DNA of 64,000 nt from Pseudarthrobacter cellobiosi (GTDB taxonomy: Bacteria; Actinomycetota; Actinomycetes; Actinomycetales; Micrococcaceae): NCBI RefSeq assembly GCF_023913755.1, contig NZ_JAMXBJ010000043.1, positions 62,001-126,000 on the forward strand, read 5' to 3'. Positions 27,549 through 36,708 of this stretch are shown here, one piece after another. Within the stretch, counting starts at the first letter, position 1. Each line of letters begins with the position of its first letter. The notes under the pieces are model-generated. The model did not search any database. It was not told where the DNA came from and worked only from the letters and a program-made list of their open reading frames with translations. A program made the translations under genes and the position numbers.

Positions 27549-29051
27549 TCACCTCTGTGCCGGTGGCAGGCTTGTGTCCAGGTCCAGGTCCAGGTCCAGG
27601 TCCAGGTCCAGGTCGAGTTCCAGGTCCAGGTCCGCGTCCAAGACCGCACCGGTGTCGATGCCGGTGTTGGTCATGGGGATGTTTGATGGCCAGTCTGGTG
27701 GTTCCCAGTCGGGGTGTTCGCTGGCGTAGTGGCGTCCGGTGGGTGATATCCAGCCGGGTGGTTCGTTCTTGGTGGCTGTTGTGGGTGTCCAGGCTGTGGT
27801 GTGTCTTAGTCTGTGGTGTTTGGGGCAGGGCTGGCCGAGGATACTGATTCCGGTGCTGCCGCCGTGGGCCCAGGCGAGAATATCGTCTGCTTCGTTGTCC
27901 AAGGACTGGTTGCTGCAGCCGGGGAACGGGCACTTCCCGTCCCGCAGCCGTAGCCATTGGCGTTGGGCTTTCGTGAGTCGGTAGCTGGTTCTACCGATTT
28001 CCAGCGGTGCGCCGTCGCGTGGGTCGGTCAGGACTCGGTGGAAGGACTCGGCGCCGTCGGCAATGAGCTTGCGGGCCATGGACGGCGGGATCGGGCCGTA
28101 GCCGTCCAACATGGCGGGCTCCTGAGTGAAGCCCAGCAGCGACATCACCGGGACCGTGACCAGCACCTGCGCCTGCGGCGACGGAACACCATCGGCACGA
28201 CGGCTGCTCATTTCCCCACCCTCATCACCGGTTCCGCCGAGGAGCCACGTGGCTGCGATGTCTGCGCGGATCTGGCCGATGGTCCGGTCCTCATGAGGTC
28301 CTTGGAGCGCTCTGCCTGCGGCGGTGGTGCGGTCCCAGATCCCCGCGGCCTGATCGGCGGGAAGGTAGGCGGAGAGCCAGGCCATGCCGTCACGGTCCGG
28401 GGCGTACTCCACCCGCCGGTCGGCGGCACTCCTTATGTGGCGCTTTTCGATGCTAACCGGGTGATGCCGTTCCCGCCAGGTGCGGGCTTTGTGCCGGAAC
28501 CGCCCGGGGACGAGCCCACCGGCCGGACACCCCCGCGCTGGGTTAACCGCGTCGGGGTCCAGGAAATGCGCCTCCAACGCCGCAGCCGCCAGCCGGTCAA
28601 GGTTGGTGGTTTCGTCGACCATGACCCTCGCGTGCTGCCACGAAATCTGCCCTGCCTGCAGCGCGGATAGGGTCAGGGGCAGCCTGGTGGTGAGTTGGTG
28701 GGCCTCGGCCAATAGCGCCCCAGCGGACCGTTCGCTCACCGTTAGCACGCATGCCACCTCCGCGACCACGGCCATCTCTTGCCCGGTGTTGTCCTCAGGT
28801 GACGTGGCCGGACCCGCCAGGGCTTGGGCAGCGTCGTCATAGTCGTCGACTGCCTGGACTTTGAGGCCCGCCATCTTTGCCTCCGCGCAAGCGACTTCAG
28901 CCAAGGTCATCAGGGCATTATTCGCCCTCCGGCGCAGCGGATCAGAGTCCCGGGAACCTGAGGATTCGGCAGCTTCACGGATGACAACAGCAAGCCGAGC
29001 GACGGAAGCCTCGATGGCCTCTAACGCCTCCACAGCTGCTCTGCGATCCAT
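27549..29051 (-). CDS. DUF222 / HNH endonuclease protein (13E12 repeat family)
   Basis: The product has 500 residues. The N-terminal DUF222 helical region (about residues 30-300) includes ACVLTVSERSAGALLAEAHQ. The C-terminal HNH motif is LRDGKCPFPGCSNQSLDNEADDI with HHRLRH, a Cys/His zinc-type HNH nuclease. Multi-copy proteins of this family are common in actinobacteria, some LexA-regulated in mycobacteria; their role is unsettled. The tail after residue ~465 is repeated Asp-Leu pairs from a hexanucleotide tract. It is convergent with the LuxR pseudogene (12-base spacing). Confidence 0.85.
   Translation of the reverse strand: MDRRAAVEALEAIEASVARLAVVIREAAESSGSRDSDPLRRRANNALMTLAEVACAEAKMAGLKVQAVDDYDDAAQALAGPATSPEDNTGQEMAVVAEVACVLTVSERSAGALLAEAHQLTTRLPLTLSALQAGQISWQHARVMVDETTNLDRLAAAALEAHFLDPDAVNPARGCPAGGLVPGRFRHKARTWRERHHPVSIEKRHIRSAADRRVEYAPDRDGMAWLSAYLPADQAAGIWDRTTAAGRALQGPHEDRTIGQIRADIAATWLLGGTGDEGGEMSSRRADGVPSPQAQVLVTVPVMSLLGFTQEPAMLDGYGPIPPSMARKLIADGAESFHRVLTDPRDGAPLEIGRTSYRLTKAQRQWLRLRDGKCPFPGCSNQSLDNEADDILAWAHGGSTGISILGQPCPKHHRLRHTTAWTPTTATKNEPPGWISPTGRHYASEHPDWEPPDWPSNIPMTNTGIDTGAVLDADLDLELDLDLDLDLDLDLDTSLPPAQR
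27573..27640. repeat. GGTCCA hexanucleotide tract in DUF222 gene
   Basis: Seven consecutive GTCCAG-type hexamers, then two after a short interruption, encode (Asp-Leu)n near the C-terminus of the DUF222 protein. Whole-hexamer changes keep the frame, so copy number can vary freely. Confidence 0.9.
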
Positions 29052-29170
29052 ACCTCAAGCGTCACAGGTGGGTCTGACAAAAACCGCGTAGACGAATGCC
29101 TATGTGCATAACTCAGAAGCCACGCGAGCCTCTGTGAAGGTGATCAGGACTATGGATCCGGCAGCTTCGG

Positions 29171-29224
29171 CGGGAAGGGACACTTACGGCCCTGGGATCG
29201 GGGGCCTCTACTGTCCGTCGCGCC
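29171..29224. repeat. Inverted pair of the short intergenic repeat
   Basis: A forward copy (about 29171-29192, GGGAAGGGACACTTACGGCCC) is followed after a few bases by an inverted copy (about 29199-29224, GGGGCCTCTACTGTCCGT, then CGCGCC). Both resemble the cluster at 25787-25892. The pair can form a hairpin and lies in the spacer upstream of the minus-strand DUF222 gene, downstream of moaD. Confidence 0.55.
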
Positions 29225-29270
29225 AAGGTCCTGGGCCTCAAGGATCCATTCGCACGGTCTGAAGGGTGCC

Positions 29271-29537
29271 CTACCCGCCAGCGAACGGAGGCAGCACGTC
29301 AACCACATCGCCCGGATTTAACACAGTCGTGCGGTCCCTGACGGCCACCTCGTTGAGCAGGAAACTGCTCCGGGACAGGATGCGTTGCAGAGGAGGAGTG
29401 CCGGCAGGGGGCTCGGCGCGGTCCACAGCCAGGACTGCCTGCAGCAGGCCGGCCACTGTGGTCCCCGACGCGAGATCAAAGAACTCCTCTTCGACTCCAG
29501 CGGCAGCGCGTGCGGCAGCGAAGTAACGAACGTTCAA
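29271..29537 (-). CDS. moaD: MoaD/ThiS family molybdopterin synthase small subunit
   Basis: This 88-residue ubiquitin-like sulfur carrier supplies the sulfur atoms of molybdopterin dithiolene through its C-terminal Gly-Gly (PPFAGG). The ubiquitin-fold pattern MNVRYFAAARAAAGVEEEFF and LNPGDVVDVLPPFAGG are clear. It is 4 bases downstream of the moaA stop on the same strand, so the two are co-transcribed. Its partner MoaE is encoded on the other strand of the cluster. Confidence 0.92.
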   Translation of the reverse strand: MNVRYFAAARAAAGVEEEFFDLASGTTVAGLLQAVLAVDRAEPPAGTPPLQRILSRSSFLLNEVAVRDRTTVLNPGDVVDVLPPFAGG

Positions 29538-29541
29538 GAAT

Positions 29542-30744
29542 TCAGCCTCCGATGGCGCTCATGCTGCGGTCCGGCTGGACAAAGTCCGCTGCGCCGAGAC
29601 CTGTGTGGTCCATGCCGTGGGCCTTTGGCTTGACCCACATGGCGTCCTGCCAGCGTTCGGCCAGGGCCTGATCACTGGCACCGTCCCGCAGCAGACCCAA
29701 GAGATCAAACTCCTCACGGGAGAACAGGCAGCTCATGATCTTGCCCTCGGCTGTGATCCGTGTGCGACGGCAGTCGGAGCAGAACGGCTCCGTGACGGAC
29801 GCGATGATGCCCACGGTGCCGAGCGCCGGCCCGGGGGCTTCCGGCGCCGCCTCCACGCCTTCCGGCCGAGGCCCGCCAGCGGCAGGCACAAGTCCCTCGG
29901 TACCCAGCGCCGGACCATCCGGCCCCGCGGTCCCGGCCGTCCGGCGTCGTACTTCAAAGCGTTCTGCGGGGGCTCCATCGCGGGCGCGGGGATCGGGACT
30001 CAACACAAAGTCGTGCGAGAGCAGGGAGCGGATCTCGGCCGCCGTGATCATGTTCCGCCGCGTCCAGCCGTGATCCGCATCAAGGGGCATCTGCTCGATG
30101 AAGCGCAGTTCGTAGCCGCGGTCCAGCGCCCAGGCCAGGAGGGACGGCGACTCGGTATCGTTGATGCCCCGCATCAGCACGGCGTTGAGTTTGACGGGGC
30201 CCAGCCCGGCCGCCCAGGCGGCGTCGACGCCCGCAAGCACGCGGTCCAGGAAGGGGCGCCGGGTCAGCTTGGTGAAAGTTTCTTCGTGCAGCGAATCCAG
30301 CGAGACATTGATGCGGGTCAGGCCCGCGGCCTTAAGCGCGGCAGCCTTTTTGTCCAGGCCCACGCCGTTGGTGGTCATGGAGATCGGCAGCTCCGGATGA
30401 TTGCTTCGCAGGGCCGCGAGGATGTCAATCAGGTCCGCCCGGACCAGAGGCTCCCCGCCGGTCAGGCGCAGTTCGCGGACACCGAGCAGGTCCACACCAA
30501 TCCGGACAATCCGCACGATCTCCTCGGCGGACATCACGGCCTGCTTCGACAGCCATTCAAGCCCCTCTGCAGGCATGCAGTAGGTGCAGCGCAGGTTGCA
30601 TTTGTCCGTCAGCGACAGCCTCATGTCCGTGGCCCGGCGGCCGTACTGGTCCAGCAGCCCCTGCGGCGTGCCGGCCGGCCGGGCAAGCGGCAGGCCCGGC
30701 CCTGCACCTTCCCGGGGTTGCGGCATGCCTAGCTGAACAGTCAT
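29542..30744 (-). CDS. moaA: GTP 3',8-cyclase MoaA
   Basis: This 400-residue radical SAM enzyme performs the first step of molybdenum cofactor synthesis. The SAM cluster motif CNLRCTYC is at residues 49-56. The second iron-sulfur site is FCSDCRRTRITAEGKIMSC in the C-terminal part. The protein ends RSMSAIGG; the C-terminal Gly-Gly is needed in this family. An Ala/Gly/Pro-rich insertion lies around residues 275-310. It is divergent from the sulfite-oxidase-type gene. Confidence 0.96.
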   Translation of the reverse strand: MTVQLGMPQPREGAGPGLPLARPAGTPQGLLDQYGRRATDMRLSLTDKCNLRCTYCMPAEGLEWLSKQAVMSAEEIVRIVRIGVDLLGVRELRLTGGEPLVRADLIDILAALRSNHPELPISMTTNGVGLDKKAAALKAAGLTRINVSLDSLHEETFTKLTRRPFLDRVLAGVDAAWAAGLGPVKLNAVLMRGINDTESPSLLAWALDRGYELRFIEQMPLDADHGWTRRNMITAAEIRSLLSHDFVLSPDPRARDGAPAERFEVRRRTAGTAGPDGPALGTEGLVPAAGGPRPEGVEAAPEAPGPALGTVGIIASVTEPFCSDCRRTRITAEGKIMSCLFSREEFDLLGLLRDGASDQALAERWQDAMWVKPKAHGMDHTGLGAADFVQPDRSMSAIGG

Positions 30745-30875
30745 GAATTCAGGCTACGCCACCTTTACCCTTGGATCACGCCCATGACGCCCGGGATCCG
30801 GTCCATCGCCCGAAATCCATCCGAACGGTGGCGAAGTCCGGCGCTGCCGTGGCGCGGCGAACCTATGCTGGAGAG

Positions 30876-32522
30876 GTGAACAGCTCCCAGCCCCTGCAGG
30901 AAACGGCCGACGACGGCGCCACCTCTTCAGGGCGTTCGGGAACCGACGGTGCCGCTCAAGGCAGCCGCCGCTGGGCCGCTGTGTCGGGAGCCGTGGCCGC
31001 GGGCGCCGCCGTCGTAATAGGGGAGCTGCTGGCAGGTCTGTTCAGTCCGTCCCTCTCGCCCCTGACGGCAGTAGGCGGGGCCATGATCGATGCTGTTCCG
31101 CCGGGTGTGAAGGACTGGGCCATCTCCCTTTTCGGCACCGCCGATAAAGCGGTGTTCGTGGCCGGGATGCTCCTGGTTATCGCAGCAGTCGGGGCGTTGG
31201 CCGGAATTCTGGAACAGCGCAGGCGGTTTGCCGGTGCAGCGGTGATTGCTGTTTTTGGGCTTGTAGGCCTTAGCGCGGTCCTTACCCGCGCCCAGATGAC
31301 CCCGGCCGCGGCTGTAGTGCCACTGGCCGCTGCATTGGCAGGTGCGCTCCTGCTGGGATGGCTGATCCGCCGCCTCCACGAAGGGCTCCCGGCCGGCGCA
31401 GCCGGGACAGGTGCCGCAAACACGCAAGTTCCCGCGAGGACAGTAACAACCGCCGGGCGGCGCACGTTCCTGCAGGTCTTGGCTGCGAGCGCCGGGGCCA
31501 CCGCCGTTGGTGGGGTTGTGGCCGCGGTCTGGCGAGGAGCGGCATCCGCCATCAGCGCCGCCCGCGAAAAACTGCAACTGCCTGCCGCAGTCTCTGGAGC
31601 GCCCGCCATCCCGGCCGGCGCCGACGTAGGCCTGGACGGAATGCAGCCGCTGGTCACACCGAACCGGGACTTCTACCGGATCGACACCGCCCTGATCGTC
31701 CCTTCCCTCGACCCTGAGTCCTGGGTCCTCCGCGTCACCGGGATGGTGGAACAGGAGATTGAGCTGAACCTGGCTGATCTGCTGGCCAAGCCCCTGATCG
31801 AACGGCACGTGACCATCGCCTGCGTCTCCAACGAAGTGGGTGGAGACCTGATCGGCAATGCACGCTGGCTCGGCTGGCCGGTGCGGGAACTCCTGGCCCT
31901 TGCCCGGCCGCAATCCGGCGCCGACATGGTGCTGTCCCGAAGCTCCGACGGCTGGACGGCGGGCACCCCGCTGGAGGTCCTCACTGATCAGCGGGACGCC
32001 CTGCTTGCGGTGGGGATGAACGGCGAACCGTTGCCGCTGGAACACGGCTTCCCGGTCCGGTTGATCGTGCCGGGCCTCTACGGCTACGTTTCCGCGACCA
32101 AATGGCTGACGGAACTCCGCGTCACCAGGTTCGCGGACGACGTCGGCTATTGGACTCCGCGCGGCTGGTCCGACCGCGGCCCCATCAAGACGTCCTCACG
32201 GATCGACGTGCCCCGCACCGGCCGGCGGGTGGGCGCCGGAACGGTCATGTTTGGCGGCGTGGCCTGGGCCCAGCACACTGGGATCGGCAAGGTGGAACTC
32301 CGCGTCAACCGCGGTCCGTGGCAGGCGGCCCGCCTCGCACCCGGGATTTCGCTGGACACCTGGTACCAGTGGCAGCTTGGCATCGAGCTGACGCCGGGCC
32401 AGTACGAGGTCCAGGTCCGCGCCACGGACCTCAACGGCGAGCCGCAGGTGGAGGATCGCCGGCCGGTTGCTCCCGACGGGGCCACCGGCTTCCACACGAT
32501 TAGAGTTGACGTGAATCCATGA
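30876..32522 (+). CDS. Membrane-anchored sulfite oxidase-type molybdopterin enzyme
   Basis: The product has about 548 residues. The N-terminal part has four or more membrane helices (VSGAVAAGAAVVIGELLAGLF to the end of VVPLAAALAGALLLGWLIRR). A junction follows with TAT-like RRTFLQVLAASAGATAV (about residues 195-211). The catalytic sulfite oxidase domain has the Mo-ligand Cys in VTIACVSNEVGGDLIGNARW, then YGYVSATKWLTELRVT. The final part is the Mo-co dimerisation domain. Related enzymes oxidise sulfite or reduce other oxides; the substrate is unknown. The GTG at 30876 is a likely start but in-frame codons upstream are open. Confidence 0.85.
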   Translation: MNSSQPLQETADDGATSSGRSGTDGAAQGSRRWAAVSGAVAAGAAVVIGELLAGLFSPSLSPLTAVGGAMIDAVPPGVKDWAISLFGTADKAVFVAGMLLVIAAVGALAGILEQRRRFAGAAVIAVFGLVGLSAVLTRAQMTPAAAVVPLAAALAGALLLGWLIRRLHEGLPAGAAGTGAANTQVPARTVTTAGRRTFLQVLAASAGATAVGGVVAAVWRGAASAISAAREKLQLPAAVSGAPAIPAGADVGLDGMQPLVTPNRDFYRIDTALIVPSLDPESWVLRVTGMVEQEIELNLADLLAKPLIERHVTIACVSNEVGGDLIGNARWLGWPVRELLALARPQSGADMVLSRSSDGWTAGTPLEVLTDQRDALLAVGMNGEPLPLEHGFPVRLIVPGLYGYVSATKWLTELRVTRFADDVGYWTPRGWSDRGPIKTSSRIDVPRTGRRVGAGTVMFGGVAWAQHTGIGKVELRVNRGPWQAARLAPGISLDTWYQWQLGIELTPGQYEVQVRATDLNGEPQVEDRRPVAPDGATGFHTIRVDVNP

Positions 32523-33790
32523 CGGCCCGGACCGAAGGCAGGACCTTGCACAGCTCTCCGCACCAGCACAGCCACACGCCACACCAGGCACGGTCCGTGG
32601 CCCTGCACCGCGCCGCCGTCACCGAACTGCTGGCGCCCCTGCGGGCCCACGGACGGACGGAAACGCTGGCACTCCGCGACGCGCTGGGCAAGGGCCTGGC
32701 CCAGGACGTGATGGCCCCCTTGAGCCTCCCGCCGTTCGCCAACTCCCAAATGGACGGTTTTGCCGTCAACAGCCTGGACGTGTCCGACGGCGGTGCGGAG
32801 CTGCCTGTGGTTGTCCCCGTTCCGGCAGGTGCCGTGCCGGCGGCCCTGGACTGCGGCACTGCCGCCCCCATCATGACGGGGGCCATGATTCCCGTCGGTG
32901 CTGACGCCGTCGTGCCCGTGGAACGTGCCGTTCCCGACCGGTTCCCCGCCCCGGGGGAAACAACCACTGTGTGGCTGCCGGCGACGGCGGCAGGCACCTT
33001 CGTGCGGTCGGCCGGCAGTGATATTGCGGTGGGGGAGCGGGCGCTGGCCGCGGGAACCTTCCTCGGACCGGCGCAGCTGGGGCTGCTGGCGGCCCTGGGG
33101 ATCGCCGAGGTTACGGTGCGCAGGCCGGTGACCGTTTTGCTGGCTACCACCGGCGACGAAGTAGTGGAACCGGGCCAGCCCCTGCCGGCCGGCAAGATCT
33201 ACGATTCCAACGGAACCCTCCTCGAAAGCGCCATGCGGCAAGCGGGCCTGGCCGTGGTGCGCACGGGCATCGCCTCGGACCATCCTGACGAATTCCGGGC
33301 ACTCCTGCGCAGCCATGTTGGTGCGGTGGACCTGATTGTTACTACGGGCGGGGTCAGCAAGGGAGCCTACGAAGTGGTCCGCCAGGCCATGGACGGCCAG
33401 GCTACCGAGTTCCTGCATGTGGCCATGCAGCCCGGCGGCCCGCAGGGCATCGGGACGTTCGACGGTGTGCCCTTCCTCGGATTCCCGGGAAATCCCGTTA
33501 GCTGCCTGGTTTCCTTCGAAATGTTCCTGCGGCCTGTGCTGACCGAATTGTTTGGCTCGCCGGCACCACGGATCCCTGTCCGCGCACGGCTGGGCCACAG
33601 CCTTTCGTCGCCGGAACTCAAGCATCAGGTCCGGCGCGGAACCCTCCAGGGGGACGGAACGGTCCGCCTGGAAGGGGGCGAAAGCTCCCACCTTATGCAT
33701 GCCCTCGCCGGCTCCAACGCGCTGGTGCACGTACCCGTTGGAGTCTCGGCGCTCGCCGAGGGTGACGAGGTGGAAGTATGGATGCTGTGA
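32519..33790 (+). CDS. moeA: Molybdopterin molybdenumtransferase MoeA
   Basis: The product has 423 residues and inserts molybdate into adenylated molybdopterin. Conserved parts are [19 protein letters not shown] near residue 80, the MoCF-binding [20 protein letters not shown] and [13 protein letters not shown], and the C-domain [22 protein letters not shown] overlaps the upstream stop (ATGA), and its end overlaps moaC by 13 bases, so the run is a tightly coupled operon. Confidence 0.96.
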   Translation: MTARTEGRTLHSSPHQHSHTPHQARSVALHRAAVTELLAPLRAHGRTETLALRDALGKGLAQDVMAPLSLPPFANSQMDGFAVNSLDVSDGGAELPVVVPVPAGAVPAALDCGTAAPIMTGAMIPVGADAVVPVERAVPDRFPAPGETTTVWLPATAAGTFVRSAGSDIAVGERALAAGTFLGPAQLGLLAALGIAEVTVRRPVTVLLATTGDEVVEPGQPLPAGKIYDSNGTLLESAMRQAGLAVVRTGIASDHPDEFRALLRSHVGAVDLIVTTGGVSKGAYEVVRQAMDGQATEFLHVAMQPGGPQGIGTFDGVPFLGFPGNPVSCLVSFEMFLRPVLTELFGSPAPRIPVRARLGHSLSSPELKHQVRRGTLQGDGTVRLEGGESSHLMHALAGSNALVHVPVGVSALAEGDEVEVWML

Positions 33791-34272
33791 ATCCAGAACA
33801 TAGCCCGTCCGCGCTGACCCACCTGCGCCAGGACGGAAGCGCCCAGATGGTGGACGTGTCGGGCAAATCCGAAACCACGCGGGAAGCCACCGCCACTGCC
33901 ACCGTCCGCACCACTGACGAAGTGCTGGGCCTGCTCGGATCCGGCGGCCTGCCCAAGGGTGATGCCCTGGCCGTGGCGCGGGTTGCCGGCATCATGGCGG
34001 CAAAAAAGACCCCCGAACTCATCCCGCTCTGCCATCCGTTGCCGCTCTCGAAAGTCACCGTGGACTTCGAGCTCGGAACCGATTCCGTGGCGATTCTGGC
34101 CACGGTCAAGACCCGCGGGGTCACCGGGGTTGAGATGGAAGCGCTGACGGCGGCCTCCGTGGCTGCCCTCAGCGTGTACGACATGATCAAGGCCGTCGAC
34201 AAGCACGCCGTGCTGACCGACATCAAAGTGCTGGCGAAAAGCGGCGGCAAGAGCGGGGACTGGACACTATGA
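33778..34272 (+). CDS. moaC: Cyclic pyranopterin monophosphate synthase MoaC
   Basis: This 164-residue enzyme converts the MoaA product to cPMP. It has the family signatures [35 protein letters not shown] and [14 protein letters not shown], then [13 protein letters not shown] with the catalytic Lys-Asp region. The ATG at 33778 lies inside the moeA end; a GTG at 33787 is an alternative. It overlaps mog by four bases. Confidence 0.95.
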   Translation: MDAVNPEHSPSALTHLRQDGSAQMVDVSGKSETTREATATATVRTTDEVLGLLGSGGLPKGDALAVARVAGIMAAKKTPELIPLCHPLPLSKVTVDFELGTDSVAILATVKTRGVTGVEMEALTAASVAALSVYDMIKAVDKHAVLTDIKVLAKSGGKSGDWTL

Positions 34273-34838
34273 GCACCGAGAGCACTTACCCGGCTGAGCC
34301 AGACACGGAGCCGCACACGCCGCAACCTCACCTGCCGGAGCCGCACACGCACGGCGAGGTGCAGGGCCGGAAGGCCGGGGTTGTCATTGCGTCCACTCGG
34401 GCCGCCGCAGGCATCTATGAGGACGAAACCGGGCCCGTCATCATCGACTGGCTCACCGAGCATGGCTTCGAGGCGTATCCCGCCATGGTGGTGCCGGACG
34501 GCGCGCCCGTCGGGGCGGCCATCCGCGCCCTCCTCACCCAGCATCCCGCCGTCGTGATCACGAGCGGCGGCACCGGGCTCAGCCCGGACGACCGCACACC
34601 AGACGTAACCCTGCCCCTTCTGGACCGGGAAATCCCGGGCATCATGGAGGCCATCCGGCGCGAGGGCGCAGCCAAAACGCCGCTTGCGGCGCTCAGCCGC
34701 GGCCACGCCGGAGCTGCCGGGCAGACGTTCATCGTTAACCTGCCCGGCTCACCCAAGGGAGTTATGGACGGCCTGTCGGTGCTGGACCCGTTGATCGGGC
34801 ACCTGTGCGACCAGCTGGAGGGCGGCCATGGGCACTGA
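34269..34838 (+). CDS. mog: Molybdopterin adenylyltransferase (Mog/MoaB family)
   Basis: The product has 189 residues and activates molybdopterin with ATP for molybdenum insertion. The MoCF-binding signature is [18 protein letters not shown] near residue 97, with [20 protein letters not shown] before it. A 35-residue Pro/His/Glu-rich N-terminal extension ([16 protein letters not shown]) is unusual. Mog and MoaB are hard to separate by sequence. Overlaps with moaC before and moaE after support one operon. Confidence 0.9.
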   Translation: MSTESTYPAEPDTEPHTPQPHLPEPHTHGEVQGRKAGVVIASTRAAAGIYEDETGPVIIDWLTEHGFEAYPAMVVPDGAPVGAAIRALLTQHPAVVITSGGTGLSPDDRTPDVTLPLLDREIPGIMEAIRREGAAKTPLAALSRGHAGAAGQTFIVNLPGSPKGVMDGLSVLDPLIGHLCDQLEGGHGH

Positions 34839-35289
34839 ATCGGTTTTCGAAGTGGTCCACGCGGTGCTGAGCGCAGAACCCATCTCCGTGGACCAGGCCA
34901 TCGCTGCCGTGGAATCTGACACCGCAGGGGCCGTGGTCAGCTTCAGCGGCGTGGTGAGGAATCACGACGGCGGCAAGGCAGTGGAGCGGCTCAGCTACAG
35001 CGCGCACCCCACGGCTCACCAGGTGATGGCCGACGTCGTCGCCCGTCTGGCCGCCGAACATGCCGGCGAGGGATCCGCCACCCAGCCCGTGCGGATTTGG
35101 GCTGCCCACCGCATCGGCATGCTCGACATCGGAGATCCGGCGCTGGTCTGTGCGGTCTCCGCGGCGCACCGCGGGCAGGCTTTTGCCGTGTGTTCCGAAC
35201 TGGTGGACCGCATCAAGGAGCAGGTTCCCATCTGGAAGGAACAGTTCTTCGCCGACGGCACGGTGGAGTGGGTGGGCGCAGGCCGCTGA
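34828..35289 (+). CDS. moaE: Molybdopterin synthase catalytic subunit MoaE
   Basis: This 153-residue large subunit of molybdopterin synthase uses thiocarboxylated MoaD to make the dithiolene. It has VVSFSGVVRNHDGGKAVERL near residue 35, WAAHRIGMLDIGDPALVCAV near residue 90, and the active-site Lys region RIKEQVPIWKEQFFADGTVEW. It starts 11 bases inside mog. It is the last gene of the cluster; dapB follows after a ~90-base spacer. Confidence 0.95.
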   Translation: MGTESVFEVVHAVLSAEPISVDQAIAAVESDTAGAVVSFSGVVRNHDGGKAVERLSYSAHPTAHQVMADVVARLAAEHAGEGSATQPVRIWAAHRIGMLDIGDPALVCAVSAAHRGQAFAVCSELVDRIKEQVPIWKEQFFADGTVEWVGAGR

Positions 35290-35383
35290 GCACCACTGGC
35301 TTCCCTTCGCCTGCCGGTGGTTGCGAGGTAACGCACAGCCTCCGGTTCAATCCCGCACCCGGCCCGACGGTAGGGTTAACGGC

Positions 35384-36154
35384 ATGACCGAACAACTCTC
35401 CGTGCCCACACGCGTGGCTGTCCTGGGCGCCAGCGGGCGCATGGGCGCCGAAGCCGTAAAGGCCGTTGAAGCTGCCTCCGACCTGATGCTCGTAGCCGCC
35501 CTGGGACGCGGCGACTCGCTGGACCAGCTGGCGGAGTCGGGTGCCCACATCGTGGTGGACCTAACCGTCCCCGAGAGCACGGAAGCGAACGTGCGCTACG
35601 CCGTCGAGCATGGCATGCACGCCGTCGTGGGAACCACCGGCTGGGATTCCACCCGGCTCGCCGCCCTGGATGCACTGCTCGCGGAGCATCCGGAAACCGG
35701 AGTGCTGATCGCCCCCAACTTTGCCCTCGGCTCCGTGCTGGCCTCAGCCTTCGCTGCCAAGGCTTCCAAATATTTCGAGTCCGTGGAAATCATCGAACTG
35801 CACCACCCGGAAAAGGTTGATGCGCCGTCCGGGACCGCTGTCCGCACCGCCGAGCTCATCGCAGCCGAGCGCAAGGCTGCGGACATTCCGCCCAGTCCTG
35901 ACGCGACCACCAGCGAACTCGCCGGCGCGCGGGGTTGCGACGTTGAGGGAGTCCGCGTTCACAGCGTCCGGCTGCGCGGGCTGGTGGCCCACCAGGAGGT
36001 GCTGCTTGGCGGCCCGGGCGAGCAGCTGACCTTCCGGCACGATTCCTTTGACCGTGCTTCATTTATGCCCGGAGTGCTGCTTGGCGTGCGCAACGTCGCC
36101 GCGCATCCGGGACTGACGGTGGGCCTGGACGGCTACCTGGACTTGGGGCTCTAG
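35384..36154 (+). CDS. dapB: 4-hydroxy-tetrahydrodipicolinate reductase
   Basis: This 256-residue enzyme performs the second step of the lysine/diaminopimelate branch using NAD(P)H. The nucleotide motif is VAVLGASGRMGAEAVKAVE, then HAVVGTTGWDS and APNFALGSVL. The signature HHPEKVDAPSGTA carries the catalytic His and Lys. The ATG at 35384 gives the standard N-terminus. Its partner dapA lies about 17 kb downstream, separated here by an apparent island. Confidence 0.97.
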   Translation: MTEQLSVPTRVAVLGASGRMGAEAVKAVEAASDLMLVAALGRGDSLDQLAESGAHIVVDLTVPESTEANVRYAVEHGMHAVVGTTGWDSTRLAALDALLAEHPETGVLIAPNFALGSVLASAFAAKASKYFESVEIIELHHPEKVDAPSGTAVRTAELIAAERKAADIPPSPDATTSELAGARGCDVEGVRVHSVRLRGLVAHQEVLLGGPGEQLTFRHDSFDRASFMPGVLLGVRNVAAHPGLTVGLDGYLDLGL

Positions 36155-36157
36155 GCC

Positions 36158-36637
36158 GTGGGCGAGTTCCTGGCTGCGTTCCGGAAGAACCGCACCAAGA
36201 TCTGGGTGGGTGCCGTAACGCTCCTGCTGGTCTTCTACCTGGTGGTGTCCTTCCAGCGCTCCGTGCTCCTGCTGCTGGACAGCAACCCCGCCGCCAAGGC
36301 CATCGGGGCTGCCTACCTGGTCCTCCCGGCCATCGGCGCCTGGGCCATGATCCGTGAACTGCTGTTCGGTGCGCGCACGGAACAGATGGCCAAGGTGCTG
36401 GAGGCCGAAGGCGGGCTCCCCATCGACGAACTGCCGCGCACACCCGCCGGCCGGATCGTCCGCTCAGCGGCGGATCTGGAATTCGAAAAGTACAAGGCCG
36501 AGGCTGAAGCGGCGCCCGGTGACTGGCGTTCGTGGTTCCGGCTCAGCTGCGCCTATGACGCTGCCGGGGACCGCAAGCGCGCCCGCGCGTCCATGCGCGA
36601 CGCCGTGAAGCTGTTCCGCGGCCAGGTTCCGGCGTAG
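36158..36637 (+). CDS. Membrane protein with C-terminal TPR-like helices
   Basis: The product has 159 residues with two hydrophobic segments (IWVGAVTLLLVFYLVVSFQR and AIGAAYLVLPAIGAWAMI). A soluble C-part includes WRSWFRLSCAYDAAGDRKRARASMRDAVKLF, resembling one TPR-like repeat. No catalytic motif is seen. It begins 3 bases after the dapB stop with a GTG and is probably co-transcribed with it. Confidence 0.7.
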   Translation: MGEFLAAFRKNRTKIWVGAVTLLLVFYLVVSFQRSVLLLLDSNPAAKAIGAAYLVLPAIGAWAMIRELLFGARTEQMAKVLEAEGGLPIDELPRTPAGRIVRSAADLEFEKYKAEAEAAPGDWRSWFRLSCAYDAAGDRKRARASMRDAVKLFRGQVPA

Positions 36638-36708
36638 GAGCCTGCTCGTAGCCGTCCGCGCTGCGGCGGCCGGTCACTGCGGCAGCGGCCGGTCGCGGCG
36701 GCGGTAGG

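Noticed and set aside
35290..35383. A GGTTCAATCCC stretch resembling a tRNA T-arm upstream of dapB
   Set aside because: No acceptor stem or anticodon arm can be formed around it.
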